52,950 nt of DNA from Aestuariivirga sp. (GTDB lineage: Bacteria; Pseudomonadota; Alphaproteobacteria; Rhizobiales; Aestuariivirgaceae): the NCBI GenBank assembly GCA_030680855.1, contig JAUXUN010000022.1, positions 1 to 52,950 of the forward strand, given 5' to 3'. A program made the translations under genes and the position numbers. Numbering within the stretch: the stretch's first letter is position 1; every line of letters starts with the position of its first letter. Below the pieces are notes generated by a model, which saw nothing but the letters and a program-made list of their open reading frames with translations, was not told where the DNA came from and searched no databases. Shown piece by piece: positions 8,938 through 18,064 of the stretch.

Positions 8938-9378
8938 ATGGCACTTGCGACAAAAAAACTCCCCTCGGCAAAGCTGCGCTCGGCGGCCTTCAAACGGGTG
9001 CGCGCCGATCATTCGGCGGAATTAGCCGGGGACTATGTGGAAATGATCGCCGATCTCATCGACGAGCGCGGCGAGGCCCGCTGCACCGATATCGCCATGC
9101 GGCTGGGCGTTGCCAATGCAACCGTGGTCAAAACCCTGAAACGGCTGCAGACTGCCGGGCTCATCACCCAAGAGCCCTACCGCGCTATTTTCCTCACCGT
9201 TGAAGGCTGGAAAATGGCTGAAGATGGGAGGCGCAAACACGCCATCGTGGAAAAATTCCTGCTCGCCCTCGGCGTAAGCCAGGAAACCGCCCGCATCGAT
9301 TCCGAAGGCATCGAACACCACGTCAGCACCGAAACGCTCCGCGCCATGGGCAAGTTTTTAGCCCGCAACGGCGGCTAG
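8938..9378 (+). CDS. mntR: Manganese-responsive regulator MntR (DtxR/MntR family)
   Basis: The 146-residue protein matches proteobacterial MntR along its length: winged helix with 'DYVEMIADLIDERGEARCTDIAMRLG' split over helices 1-2, recognition helix 'NATVVKTLKRLQTAGLI', and the metal/dimer domain with 'RHAIVEKFLLALGV'-like segment (here 'KHAIVEKFLLALGV') and 'EGIEHHVSTETL', whose Glu and His residues bind Mn(II). It has no C-terminal SH3-like domain, as in E. coli MntR. The ATG at 8938 is preferred over a TTG 24 bases upstream. It is divergent from the metal operon it probably represses, and overlaps the rsmB-like gene tail to tail by four bases. Confidence 0.92.
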   Translation: MALATKKLPSAKLRSAAFKRVRADHSAELAGDYVEMIADLIDERGEARCTDIAMRLGVANATVVKTLKRLQTAGLITQEPYRAIFLTVEGWKMAEDGRRKHAIVEKFLLALGVSQETARIDSEGIEHHVSTETLRAMGKFLARNGG

Positions 9379-10661
9379 CTCCGCCGCATCACCGCGATGA
9401 AGAAGCCATCTGTGCCGTGCCGTGCCGGGGTGAGTAAAAGCGTATCAAGGGAGCCATCGGCAGACTCTGGTGCCGGCAATCCGATCGCCGCCGCCCATTG
9501 CTTGGCATAGGGAATGTTCTCAAAACTCTTGTGGCGTTTCAGGAAGGCCTCAACCTGCGCCGTGTTTTCTTCCGGCAGCACCGAGCAGGTGATGTAAACC
9601 AGGCGTCCGCCTACCTTCACCAGGGCCGCACCCTTTTCAAGCACTTCGTGCTGCTCCTTGATGCGTTGCTTTAACTGGATCTCCGCCAGCCGCCATTTCG
9701 CGTCAGGCTTCCGCCGCCACGAGCCAGATCCGGAGCAGGGCGCATCGATCAACACGCAGTCAAAGCCGCCCATCTCGTCCAGCTTGTTTCCTTCGTCAGC
9801 CGCCACGATCTCGACATTCGTCGCCCCTGCCCGCGTCATGCGCTCGAAAATCGGTCGCAGGCGGTGGCGGTCCGCATCATGGGCCACAACCTTGCCCTTG
9901 TTCGTCAGCATCGCCGCAAGCGCCAGGGTCTTGCCCCCCGCCCCGGCACAAAGATCAAGCACCGTCTCGCCGGGCTTTGCCCCCGACATCAGGGCTGCAA
10001 CCTGCGAAGCTGCATCCTGCACCTCGAACCAGCCCATGCCATGGGCAGGTTCCACCTCGACATTGATGTTGCGGGTATTCGCGTCGGTTGATTTGATCCG
10101 CACGCACAGGGGCGATAGCGGCCCCGCCTCCGCCCCATGCTTGGCAAAAGCCACGAGAAGCTGGTCCCGGTCCGCCTTCAGCGTGTTCACCCGCAAATCA
10201 ATGGGGGCCCGCTGCGAAAGGGCTGCCCCCTCCTCCGCCGCGCGCGACCCGAACACCTGGATCATCGACGGCAAAAGCCATTCCGGAAAATCACCTCGGA
10301 TATGCACCGGCAAATCATCCCGCATCTCGCGTCCCAGTGCAGCCTTCTCGGCGGCACTTAGAACGCCCGGGCCATGTTGCTCCGTACACAGATTCTCAAT
10401 CTCGTCGGCAGGCAGGTTCCACACCTCCCGCAACACGCCAAGAACCAGGGCGCGAGGGCGTCCGTCGCCCATGCGCGCCGCCGCCGTATTGCGCCGCCGC
10501 AGCGTATCATAAACCAGCGTGCCAATGGCATGGCGGTCGGTCGAGCCCGCAAAGCGGTGTGCCTTGCCCCAGTCTTTCAAAGCCTCGGAAGCCGGGCGGT
10601 GCTGGGTGAAAACCTCGTTCAGAACTTCTATTGCCGCGGCAACGCGGCCCGCCATGCGCAT
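9375..10661 (-). CDS. RsmB/NOP2-family RNA (cytosine-5) methyltransferase
   Basis: The 428-residue protein has a NusB-like RNA-binding N-terminal region (residues 1-120) and a SAM-dependent C5-cytosine methyltransferase domain with 'DLCAGAGGKTLALAA' (SAM site), 'DAPCSGSGSWRRKPD' (motif IV Cys) and 'YITCSVLPEEN' (motif VI catalytic Cys). It should methylate rRNA as RsmB does on 16S rRNA C967, although paralogues with other targets exist. It follows the MAPEG gene by three bases and ends the guaB-MAPEG-rsmB operon. Confidence 0.88.
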   Translation of the reverse strand: MRMAGRVAAAIEVLNEVFTQHRPASEALKDWGKAHRFAGSTDRHAIGTLVYDTLRRRNTAAARMGDGRPRALVLGVLREVWNLPADEIENLCTEQHGPGVLSAAEKAALGREMRDDLPVHIRGDFPEWLLPSMIQVFGSRAAEEGAALSQRAPIDLRVNTLKADRDQLLVAFAKHGAEAGPLSPLCVRIKSTDANTRNINVEVEPAHGMGWFEVQDAASQVAALMSGAKPGETVLDLCAGAGGKTLALAAMLTNKGKVVAHDADRHRLRPIFERMTRAGATNVEIVAADEGNKLDEMGGFDCVLIDAPCSGSGSWRRKPDAKWRLAEIQLKQRIKEQHEVLEKGAALVKVGGRLVYITCSVLPEENTAQVEAFLKRHKSFENIPYAKQWAAAIGLPAPESADGSLDTLLLTPARHGTDGFFIAVMRRS

Positions 10662-10664
10662 GAA

Positions 10665-11087
10665 TTATCCAATCACAAAAAGCCTGAGGCCAAACCAGGC
10701 CCACATGCCAACCAAAAAAACCAGGCCAGCGACGAAAATCTTGAACCGCGTGGCAATCCTGTTCCTGCCGGTATGCACAAAACTATGCAGAAGGCGGGAT
10801 CCTGCAAAAGCCCAGGCAAGCCCGATCAACACAAAATCGATCAGTCCCGTAGCCAAGGCGAACAACAGGACCACATAGAACAGCACCGGAAGTTCAAACT
10901 GGCTCACATAGTTGTTCGCAAATTTCTGCACCGTCGCCTCGTAAGCGGATCTGGTGTCGATTTCCGAACGCTTGACGCGCCCCGATCGTACCGCCCGCAC
11001 CCGTCCCTGCCCCAGGCGCGTCAGCACATAAACCGTCAAGGCAAATTGCACAAAGGCCGGCAGCAGCAGATGCTGGGTTGGCGTCAC
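10665..11087 (-). CDS. MAPEG-family membrane protein
   Basis: The 140-residue protein has four membrane helices and the MAPEG pattern in which the second helix carries 'NNYVSQFELPVLFYVV', matching the family's N..E.P.LF signature. MAPEG proteins include membrane glutathione transferases and eicosanoid enzymes; bacterial members have unknown substrates. It is two bases downstream of guaB and three bases upstream of the rsmB-like gene, an order common in rhizobia, which suggests conserved co-transcription rather than shared function. Confidence 0.82.
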   Translation of the reverse strand: MTPTQHLLLPAFVQFALTVYVLTRLGQGRVRAVRSGRVKRSEIDTRSAYEATVQKFANNYVSQFELPVLFYVVLLFALATGLIDFVLIGLAWAFAGSRLLHSFVHTGRNRIATRFKIFVAGLVFLVGMWAWFGLRLFVIG

Positions 11088-11089
11088 GA

Positions 11090-12556
11090 CTAGCCGCGCC
11101 CCTGGTAGTTCGGCGCTTCCCGCGTAATCATCACGTCATGCACATGGCTTTCGCGCATGCCCGCCGAGGTGATGCGGATGAATTCCACCCGCTTCTGCAG
11201 CTCGGCAATGGAGCCCGCCCCCACATAGCCCATGGCGGCGCGAAGCCCGCCCGTAAGCTGATGCAGGACTTGTGCCACAGGCCCCTTGTAGGGCACCTGG
11301 CCTTCAACGCCCTCCGGCACCAGCTTCAAGCTGTCTTTCACTTCCTGCTGGAAGTAACGGTCCGCCGACCCCCGCGCCATGGCGCCGACGGAGCCCATGC
11401 CGCGGTAGGATTTGAACGACCGGCCATTGAACAAATAGGAATCGCCGGGGCTCTCATCGGTGCCCGCCAGCAGCGAACCAATCATCGCAACACCTGCACC
11501 GGCTGCCAAGGCCTTCGCCAGATCGCCGGATTGCTTGATGCCGCCATCGGCAATGATCGGCACCCCGGATTTCGCCCCTTCTTCAGCGCATTCCATGATC
11601 GCCGAGAACTGCGGCACGCCCACGCCCGCCACAACCCGCGTCGTGCAAATGGAGCCCGGCCCAATGCCGATCTTCACGGAATCTGCGCCCGCCCCGATCA
11701 GCGCCTTCACCGCTTCGCCCGTCGCCACATTGCCGGCAATGATCTGCACCTTGTTGGAGATTTTCTTGATGCGGGAAACCTGATTGAGCACATGAATGGA
11801 ATGGCCATGCGCCGTGTCCACCACGATGATGTCAACGCCCGCGTCAATCAGCATCTCGGCCCGCAGGAATCCCTTCTCGCCGGTGCCCGTGGCTGCCGCC
11901 ACGCGCAGCCGTTCCTGCTCATCCTTGGCGGCAAAGGGATGGTCCGCCGCCTTTTCCATGTCGTTCACGGTGATGAGGCCAACGCATTCATAATCCTCAT
12001 TCACCACAATGAGCTTCTCGATCCGGTGCTTGTGCAGCAGACGCTTGGCCTCAAGCCGGTCAACCCCCGCCTTCACCGTAATCAGGTTGCGCGTCATCAA
12101 GTCGGAGACTTTGGTATTCATGTCGGTGGCAAAGCGCACATCGCGGTTGGTGATGATGCCCGCCAGCCTGCCGTTCTCTTCCACAACCGGAATGCCGGAA
12201 ATCCGGTGCCGCTCCTTGAGCTGCATCACTTCGGCCAGGGTGGCATCGGGCCTGATGGTGATCGGATTGGCCACCATGCCGGATTCAAAACGCTTTACCT
12301 GCCGCACATGCTCAGCCTGCACATCGGGTTCCAGGTTCTTGTGAATGACGCCTAACCCCCCCGCCTGGGCCATGGCGATGGCAAGCTTCGATTCGGTCAC
12401 CGTGTCCATCGCCGCCGAAATGATCGGAATGGACAATTGGATGTCACGGGTAATGTGCGTCGCGGTCGAAACCTCGGCCGGCAATACGGCCGAAGCGCCG
12501 GGCTTCATCAGCACATCGTCAAAAGTCAGATATTCCGGAATTTGGCGGAGAGCCAT
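11090..12556 (-). CDS. guaB: IMP dehydrogenase
   Basis: GuaB oxidises IMP to XMP with NAD, the rate-limiting step of guanine nucleotide synthesis. The 488-residue protein shows the N-terminal '[11 protein letters not shown]', two CBS domains inserted at about residues 95-210, the catalytic loop '[16 protein letters not shown]' with the nucleophilic Cys, and '[12 protein letters not shown]' in the mobile flap region. It is the first gene of a tight operon with the MAPEG and rsmB-like genes; guaA follows after the inserted manganese unit. Confidence 0.98.
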   Translation of the reverse strand: MALRQIPEYLTFDDVLMKPGASAVLPAEVSTATHITRDIQLSIPIISAAMDTVTESKLAIAMAQAGGLGVIHKNLEPDVQAEHVRQVKRFESGMVANPITIRPDATLAEVMQLKERHRISGIPVVEENGRLAGIITNRDVRFATDMNTKVSDLMTRNLITVKAGVDRLEAKRLLHKHRIEKLIVVNEDYECVGLITVNDMEKAADHPFAAKDEQERLRVAAATGTGEKGFLRAEMLIDAGVDIIVVDTAHGHSIHVLNQVSRIKKISNKVQIIAGNVATGEAVKALIGAGADSVKIGIGPGSICTTRVVAGVGVPQFSAIMECAEEGAKSGVPIIADGGIKQSGDLAKALAAGAGVAMIGSLLAGTDESPGDSYLFNGRSFKSYRGMGSVGAMARGSADRYFQQEVKDSLKLVPEGVEGQVPYKGPVAQVLHQLTGGLRAAMGYVGAGSIAELQKRVEFIRITSAGMRESHVHDVMITREAPNYQGRG

Positions 12557-12640
12557 GGGCCAACCTTTCAGGTATTGCAGGATTCGTTGAGTTGGCAGCG
12601 GCTTCTAACACCTGAATGACGGCGGGGGCAAGCGGTGAAT

Positions 12641-13015
12641 CTACATCCCCGTGGTCTTGAGAAAGGCGATGAGATCGGTTACCTCTTCAGGCTTCTTGAG
12701 GCCGGGAAAGACCATCTTGGTGCCTGGCACCCAGGCCTTTGGATCGGGCAGATAGGCGGTAAGCGTTGCCTCGTCCCAGATCACGCCTTCAGCACCCTTA
12801 GCCAGCATTGCATCCGAGTACTTGAAGCCTTCCACTGTCGCCGCCTTGCGGCCAACGATGCCCTTGAGCGATGGCCCGATTTTGTTCTTCTCGTCAATCG
12901 CGTGGCAGGCGATGCACTTTTTGAAGACCTTTGCACCATTATCTGCATCCTGGGCGTAGCTGGCCGTGCCGGGCCCCATGAGCCCCAAGACGGCGAAGAT
13001 TATTCTGATTTTCAT
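12641..13015 (-). CDS. Class I c-type cytochrome
   Basis: The 124-residue protein has a signal peptide ('GTASYAQ' cleavage region) and one heme site 'CIACH' near residue 34; 'WVPGTKMVFPGLKKPEEV' supplies the Met sixth ligand in the pattern of mitochondrial-type cytochrome c. The start at 13015 has AAGGAG at good spacing. Located at the end of the oxidase cluster, it is the likely soluble electron donor to the CuA centre of the ctaC product. Periplasmic. Confidence 0.9.
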   Translation of the reverse strand: MKIRIIFAVLGLMGPGTASYAQDADNGAKVFKKCIACHAIDEKNKIGPSLKGIVGRKAATVEGFKYSDAMLAKGAEGVIWDEATLTAYLPDPKAWVPGTKMVFPGLKKPEEVTDLIAFLKTTGM

Positions 13016-13116
13016 TCGACATCTCCTTATGTCACCGCTGGACAGACGATACCTTAGTGGCTCCTGAATGTTCTGGGAAGCCAAGAGGCCTTGTAAATCA
13101 CGAACCACATCAAAAC

Positions 13117-13365
13117 CTACGAATCGACGGTCGCTACAAGTAAGAGGCTCGTACCGAGCGCAATAAGGGCGATGCCAAGCCAGTTCGCTTTAGGGTCAAA
13201 GGCGGCGCTACGCCCCCGGGGCTCCAGAGTTGTGCTTTCCACGATTGAATCCCGCCGGCTTGCACCGCTCAATCGCCCCTGCCAGATGGCCTTGTAGGCC
13301 ATAAGCAACACGCCGGCAAAAACGAGGAGCGCACCAGCAATGATGACTGCCAATCTAACGTCCAT
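13117..13365 (-). CDS. Small two-helix membrane protein of the cox cluster
   Basis: This 82-residue protein has a hydrophobic segment at each end (residues 5-26 and 61-79) joined by a polar loop containing 'RRDSIVESTTLEPRG'. A strong AGGAGGAG ribosome site precedes the ATG. No family is recognised. Its place between subunit IV and cytochrome c suggests an accessory subunit or assembly role in the oxidase, but this is context only. Confidence 0.65.
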   Translation of the reverse strand: MDVRLAVIIAGALLVFAGVLLMAYKAIWQGRLSGASRRDSIVESTTLEPRGRSAAFDPKANWLGIALIALGTSLLLVATVDS

Positions 13366-13453
13366 GGACTATCTCCTCCTAACGTCGACGCAACGCAGTC
13401 CCATGCGACTGAAATTGAAACACTTCCAGCCTCGGAGCGACCTTGCCACAGGG

Positions 13454-13798
13454 CTAGAGTCCAGCCTTGAAGAACAGTTCGCGCGTAATGAGGGTGTAAT
13501 CCGATTCAAGCGCCATCAGGGCAACAAACACCAACACCAGCACAGGCGGCAACAGAATGGCATAAATCAGGGCCAGCCGCTCCCAGGCCATATGCATGAA
13601 GACGGCGACGATCAGCCCTGCCTTCAACATCATGAACAGAAGGATGAGCGACCACCTGAGCTGGCCTTGCAAATGGAAATAATCCACCAGATAGGAAAAG
13701 GCACTGAGAACAAAGAGCAGGCCCCATGTCCAAAGGTATACGCCGATTGGATGTGCTTGAGTTTTTGCGTGTGCGTGTTCCACAGTTTCCCTCACCAA
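13454..13798 (-). CDS. Cytochrome c oxidase subunit IV family protein
   Basis: The 114-residue protein has three membrane helices and the conserved first-helix start 'HPIGVYLWTWGLLFVLS' of the prokaryotic subunit IV family, with 'LMMLKAGLIVAVFMHM'-type second helix. Such small subunits stabilise the oxidase and are not catalytic. The start overlaps the end of the subunit III gene by seven bases. Confidence 0.85.
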   Translation of the reverse strand: MVRETVEHAHAKTQAHPIGVYLWTWGLLFVLSAFSYLVDYFHLQGQLRWSLILLFMMLKAGLIVAVFMHMAWERLALIYAILLPPVLVLVFVALMALESDYTLITRELFFKAGL

Positions 13799-14514
13799 AG
13801 ATAAAATAAAGCAAAGATGAACACCCAGACCAAATCGACAAAGTGCCAGTACAGGCCGGTGATTTCCACGATCTCGTAATTCCCTTTCCGGCTCGTGAAA
13901 AAACCCTTCCTCTGGCTATCATAATCTCCCCGCCAGACTTTTCGCGCAATGGCGAGCAGGAAAATCACGCCGATCGAAACATGCGTGCCGTGGAAACCCG
14001 TGATCAGGAAAAAGGATGAGCCAAACTGCGGCGCGCCCCAAGGGTTGCCCCAGGGACGAACCCCTTCGTGGATCAGTTTGGTCCACTCGAAGGCCTGCAT
14101 TCCGACGAAGGAGGCGCCGAAGGCCGCGGTCACCAGCATCAGGATCGCGGTTTTCTTGCGATCGCGGGCATAACCGAATTTAACGGCCATGGCCATTGTA
14201 CCGCTGGAGCTGATCAGGATGAAGGTCATGATGGCAATCAGGATGAGGGGGATATTTTGGCCCCCGATAGTCAACGAGAAAACCTCACTGGGGTTGGGCC
14301 ACGGCACTTCGGTGGACCATCGCACCGTCATGTACGACAGCAGGAAACAACTGAAGATGAAGGTATCGCTGAGCAGGAAGATCCACATCATCGCCTTGCC
14401 CCAGGGAACGTTCTTGAACGCCCGCTGGTCCGAGGAAAAGTCGGCAACGATGCCGCGCAATCCATCTGGCCGCGAGATGGGTTCAGCCGTTTCTGTCATC
14501 GCAGCTTGTGCCAT
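13792..14514 (-). CDS. ctaE: Cytochrome c oxidase subunit III
   Basis: The 240-residue protein has seven hydrophobic segments. 'KAMMWIFLLSDTFIFSCFL' opens the first full helix, 'GMQAFEWTKLI' carries the conserved Glu/Trp region, 'GFHGTHVSIGVIFL' the conserved His, and 'GLYWHFVDLVWVFIF' is the C-terminal signature of subunit III. The subunit supports proton uptake and stability of the aa3 core. It is the second of two adjacent subunit III genes; the first (14530-15189) ends 15 bases before it. Confidence 0.9.
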   Translation of the reverse strand: MAQAAMTETAEPISRPDGLRGIVADFSSDQRAFKNVPWGKAMMWIFLLSDTFIFSCFLLSYMTVRWSTEVPWPNPSEVFSLTIGGQNIPLILIAIMTFILISSSGTMAMAVKFGYARDRKKTAILMLVTAAFGASFVGMQAFEWTKLIHEGVRPWGNPWGAPQFGSSFFLITGFHGTHVSIGVIFLLAIARKVWRGDYDSQRKGFFTSRKGNYEIVEITGLYWHFVDLVWVFIFALFYLW

Positions 14515-14529
14515 CAGTTTTGCTCCCGT

Positions 14530-15189
14530 TCACCTTAACCCGCAGATCGACAACAAAATACCCAGACTGTCGTTGCCCGAAAACAATAGTCCGAAAAGCA
14601 CAAGCCAAACCAGCAGCAGGTAGTGCCAGTAGGTGGTGCACAGCTCCACGCTCAAGCGTACCGGGGCCACGTCGAAACCGCGCCACACCTTGGTCGTCGC
14701 TCTGCCCAAAGCCACGAGCCCCCCCAACAGGTGCAGCCCGTGCAGCGCAGTGATGAGGAAAAAGAAGCCGATCGCCGGGTTCGTAATGTTGAAGCCAACC
14801 AGACTATCCAGTTGCCGCCACGCCATGATCTGCCCGCCCAGAAATGCAATGGCAAAAAACCCTCCGGCAAGCAGACCGATCCACACACCATCAATCTCGT
14901 GGCGCCGTGCGGAAAACAGCGCCCATTGCATTGCCGAGCTGCTCAGCACCAGCAGCACCGTGTTCAGCCACAGAAGACTCACCTGAGGCGTGGGGCGCCA
15001 GACCTCCAACTCCATTCGCATTCCATATGCGAAAATCAAAAGCGTGAACAAGACCGTGACCACGGCAAGAAACACCCGCAGGCCGAGCTTCGCCGGCGAC
15101 AGGAAAAATGTGCCGCCAACATGGAAGTCGTCGATCCTCGCCTGTGCCGTCACCCAGGGTTTTGCCAGCAGCTGATGGAAGATGCTCAC
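14530..15189 (-). CDS. Second cytochrome oxidase subunit III-like protein
   Basis: The 219-residue protein has five hydrophobic helices and ends in 'LCTTYWHYLLLVWLVLFG', the shortened equivalent of the subunit III signature, with 'FFFLITALHGLHLLGG' matching the conserved His helix. Start: the GTG at 15189 overlaps the ctaD stop as GTGA, giving tight coupling; a far upstream in-frame ATG would lie inside ctaD and is rejected. Paired, unequal subunit III genes resemble coxO and coxP of the Bradyrhizobium coxMNOP operon. Whether both enter one complex is unknown. Confidence 0.82.
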   Translation of the reverse strand: MSIFHQLLAKPWVTAQARIDDFHVGGTFFLSPAKLGLRVFLAVVTVLFTLLIFAYGMRMELEVWRPTPQVSLLWLNTVLLVLSSSAMQWALFSARRHEIDGVWIGLLAGGFFAIAFLGGQIMAWRQLDSLVGFNITNPAIGFFFLITALHGLHLLGGLVALGRATTKVWRGFDVAPVRLSVELCTTYWHYLLLVWLVLFGLLFSGNDSLGILLSICGLR

Positions 15190-16988
15190 GTTGCAGCTGC
15201 CCGGACGCCCGATGCCTCGTGGCCCTTGGCGATGGCGACCTGATCTGGTGCAAGGTTCTGCGGCAGGAAATCTTCCGCGGCGCCCGGCACGCTGTAGTCG
15301 TAGGCCCAGCGGTAAACCACAGGCAACTCCTTGCCCCAGTTGCCGTGTGCGGGTGGCATCTGCGGTGTTTGCCACTCGAGCGAGGTGGCCCGCCAAGGGT
15401 TTTTGACGGATTTTTCGCCTTTGAACAGGCTCCAAACCAGGTTGAATATAAACACCACCTGAGCAAGTCCTACGATCAATGCGGCCACGGTGATGAATTC
15501 GTTCAGCGTCGCGGCAGATAGCGGGATGAATTCAGTCTCTCCTATCGCGTAATAGCGGCGCGGCACGCCGATGAAGCCAAGATAGTGCATGGGGAAGTAG
15601 ATCAGATACGCCCCTATGAAGGTTACCCAGAAGTGGAAATGCCCCATTGCCTGATTGAGCATTCGTCCGCTCATCAGCGGGTACCAATGGTAGATCGCCC
15701 CAAAGATGACGAGGATGGGCGCCACGCCCATCACCATGTGGAAGTGGGCGACCACGAACATGGTGTCCGAAAGGGGAACGTCCACGACCACATTGCCGAG
15801 GAACAGGCCGGTTATCCCCCCGTTCACAAATGTTATGATGAAGGCGATGGCAAACAGCATCGGTAGGGTGAGGTGGATGTTGCCGCGCCACAGTGTCAGC
15901 ACCCAGTTGTAAACCTTGATGGCAGTGGGAACAGCGATGATCAGCGTGGAGGTGGCGAAGAAGAAACCAAAATAGGGATTCATGCCGCTGACATACATGT
16001 GGTGCGCCCACACGACGAAACTGAGGCCGCCGATCACCACGATCGCCCACACCATCATCCGGTAACCGAAGATGTTCTTTCTCGCGTGGACGCTGAGCAA
16101 GTCGGAGACAATGCCAAAGCCCGGTAAGGCGACGATATAAACCTCGGGGTGGCCAAAAAACCAGAAAAGGTGCTGAAATAATATCGGGCTGCCGCCGCCA
16201 TATTTCAGGCTTTCGCCAAACTCGACGATTTGCGGCATGAAGAAGCTGGTTCCCAAAAGCCGGTCAAACATCATCATCACCGCGCCGACAAACAGGGCGG
16301 GGAAGGCCAGCAGTGCCAGAATGGTGGCAACGAAAATGCCCCATACGGTCAAGGGCATACGCATTAGCGTCATGCCGCGCGTGCGCGCCTGCAACACCGT
16401 CACCACGTAGTTCAAGCCGCCCATGGTGAACCCGATGATAAACAGTGCCAGGGAAGCGAGCATCAGAATAATGCCGTAACTCTGTCCCGGCGTCCCGGCG
16501 AGGATGGCCTGAGGCGGATAGAGCGTCCAGCCCGCACCAGTAGAGCCGCCCGGCACAAAGAAACTCGCCACCAGCACCAGCACGGCCAACAGATAGACCC
16601 AGTAACTCAGCATGTTCACATAGGGAAACACCATATCGCGGGCACCGACCATCAGCGGGATGAGGTAATTGCCAAATCCACCGAGAAACAGCGCCGTGAG
16701 CAGGTAAATGACCATGATCATGCCGTGCATCGTGATAAGCTGGAGGTAGGCCTCAGGTGATATGAAGGAGAATGTGTCCGGGAATCCCAGTTGAAGCCGC
16801 ATCATCCACGACAGCACCAATGCCACCAAACCTATCGCGATCGCGGTCACCGCATACTGGATGGCGATGACTTTGGCATCCTGGCTCCAGATGTATTTCG
16901 TGACGAAGCTTTTCGGATGGTAAAGCTCCACATCCTCGACTTCAGCAGGTGCGAGATAGCTGGTAGTTTCGGGTGTTACATCGGTCAT
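15186..16988 (-). CDS. ctaD: Cytochrome c oxidase subunit I (aa3-type, A-family)
   Basis: The 600-residue catalytic subunit has twelve helices. Visible ligands and channels: heme a His in 'TMHGMIM', 'FGHPEVYIV' with CuB His, proton-channel Glu and the cross-linked Tyr, 'VWAHHMYVS' with two more CuB His, and 'AHFHMVMG' with the heme a3 and heme a ligands. The D-channel residues are kept ('GGFGNYLIP', 'GARDMVFPYVN'). It reduces oxygen and pumps protons. The ATG at 16988 has GAGGTG upstream and is preferred over the TTG three bases earlier. Confidence 0.96.
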   Translation of the reverse strand: MTDVTPETTSYLAPAEVEDVELYHPKSFVTKYIWSQDAKVIAIQYAVTAIAIGLVALVLSWMMRLQLGFPDTFSFISPEAYLQLITMHGMIMVIYLLTALFLGGFGNYLIPLMVGARDMVFPYVNMLSYWVYLLAVLVLVASFFVPGGSTGAGWTLYPPQAILAGTPGQSYGIILMLASLALFIIGFTMGGLNYVVTVLQARTRGMTLMRMPLTVWGIFVATILALLAFPALFVGAVMMMFDRLLGTSFFMPQIVEFGESLKYGGGSPILFQHLFWFFGHPEVYIVALPGFGIVSDLLSVHARKNIFGYRMMVWAIVVIGGLSFVVWAHHMYVSGMNPYFGFFFATSTLIIAVPTAIKVYNWVLTLWRGNIHLTLPMLFAIAFIITFVNGGITGLFLGNVVVDVPLSDTMFVVAHFHMVMGVAPILVIFGAIYHWYPLMSGRMLNQAMGHFHFWVTFIGAYLIYFPMHYLGFIGVPRRYYAIGETEFIPLSAATLNEFITVAALIVGLAQVVFIFNLVWSLFKGEKSVKNPWRATSLEWQTPQMPPAHGNWGKELPVVYRWAYDYSVPGAAEDFLPQNLAPDQVAIAKGHEASGVRAAAT

Positions 16989-17005
16989 CAAAACACCTCT
17001 TCGAT

Positions 17006-17911
17006 CTAGTTACGCAGCGAGTTCCGCTTGGGCGGAATCACCCCATATACGCTATCCGCGGAACCGGTTTGCCTCTTGCTCAGGGCTAGACTCAACTTGC
17101 TGCCTGTAGAATTCCTGTTCTTGGCCAGCGCTTGCTTGAATGTCGACTGCTCCTGCAACCATGTCTGATAGGCACTGTCCTCATCCACAACGACCACGGC
17201 GCGCATGGTATAATGCCCGGTGCCGCAGAGTTCAGCGCAAATCGACTCGAATGTCCCGGTGCGGGTGGGCGTGAACCAGAAGTAGGTGACCATGCCCGGC
17301 ACCATGTCCATCTTGGCCCGAAACTGGGGCACATAGAAGTTATGCAGGGTATCTACCGAACGAAGCAATACCTTGACTGGCCTGTTGAGCGGCAGGTGCA
17401 GGTCCTGAGCTTCTATCAAGACATCGTCTTGTCCGTTAGGATCATTTGGATTGAGGCCAAACGGATTTTCAGAACTGACATTCCCGGTATCGGAAGTGCC
17501 CAATACGCCGTCCTTGCCTGGAAGGCGGAAACTGAATTGCCACTGCTGGGCCATAACCTCGATGACATCTGCCTCCTTCGGCACCGTTATGAACTGGTTC
17601 CATACAAAGAGGCCGGGAGTAAGCATCCCCGCAACCCCCAGCGTAGTAACTACAGTGAGCCACCACTCCAGCCTCTTGTTCTCCGGCTCGTAGGCTGCCC
17701 GCGTTCCCTCCTGGTGGCGGAAGCGGAATACGCAATACGCCATGAACAGACCGATGGCGACGAAAACAACGCCAGTGATCCAGAATGTGATGGTGATCGT
17801 GTGATCGATGTAATCCCAATTCGAGGCAATGGGCGTCCACCACCATGGGCTCAGGAGATGAAATATCACCGAGCCAACGACCAAAACAACCAATACGAAT
17901 GCCAGAATCAT
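17006..17911 (-). CDS. ctaC: Cytochrome c oxidase subunit II (CuA)
   Basis: The 301-residue protein has three hydrophobic segments near the N-terminus (about residues 1-22, 40-63, 85-108) and a periplasmic cupredoxin domain. The CuA motif 'CAELCGTGHYTM' contains both Cys, the His and the Met ligands; 'QQWQFSF' is the electron-entry Trp region. There is no fused cytochrome c domain, which fits the separate cytochrome c gene at the end of the operon. The C-terminal 50 residues are a polar tail. First gene of the minus-strand cox operon; three 13-base tandem repeats lie just upstream. Confidence 0.95.
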   Translation of the reverse strand: MILAFVLVVLVVGSVIFHLLSPWWWTPIASNWDYIDHTITITFWITGVVFVAIGLFMAYCVFRFRHQEGTRAAYEPENKRLEWWLTVVTTLGVAGMLTPGLFVWNQFITVPKEADVIEVMAQQWQFSFRLPGKDGVLGTSDTGNVSSENPFGLNPNDPNGQDDVLIEAQDLHLPLNRPVKVLLRSVDTLHNFYVPQFRAKMDMVPGMVTYFWFTPTRTGTFESICAELCGTGHYTMRAVVVVDEDSAYQTWLQEQSTFKQALAKNRNSTGSKLSLALSKRQTGSADSVYGVIPPKRNSLRN

Positions 17912-17928
17912 GTCATCATGGCTCCCAT

Positions 17929-17967
17929 ATGCGCTTTGATTTGGCGCCTTGATTCAGCGCCCTGATT
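17929..17967. repeat. Three tandem 13-base repeats upstream of ctaC
   Basis: Three head-to-tail units, ATGCGCTTTGATT, TGGCGCCTTGATT and CAGCGCCCTGATT, share the core GCGC-N2-TGATT with an exact 13-base period. The array starts 18 bases from the ctaC start codon, so it is in the leader or promoter of the cox operon. It could be a regulator binding array or a slippage product; the variation between units argues against recent duplication. Confidence 0.6.
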
Positions 17968-18064
17968 TTGAAATACAAAATGCACCCCTGTTACAGAGCG
18001 CACATCACGTGCTACCATCGACCCCCGTCCGGGAAATAACTGTGCAATTTCGATGTGATAGACG

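Noticed and set aside
11078-12355. 425-residue plus-strand open frame opposite guaB
   Set aside because: His-rich low-complexity translation typical of the antisense of a GC-rich gene; guaB is certain.
12557-12640. Purine or other riboswitch upstream of guaB
   Set aside because: The leader available is short and shows no conserved aptamer core; nothing beyond an ordinary 5' region can be supported.
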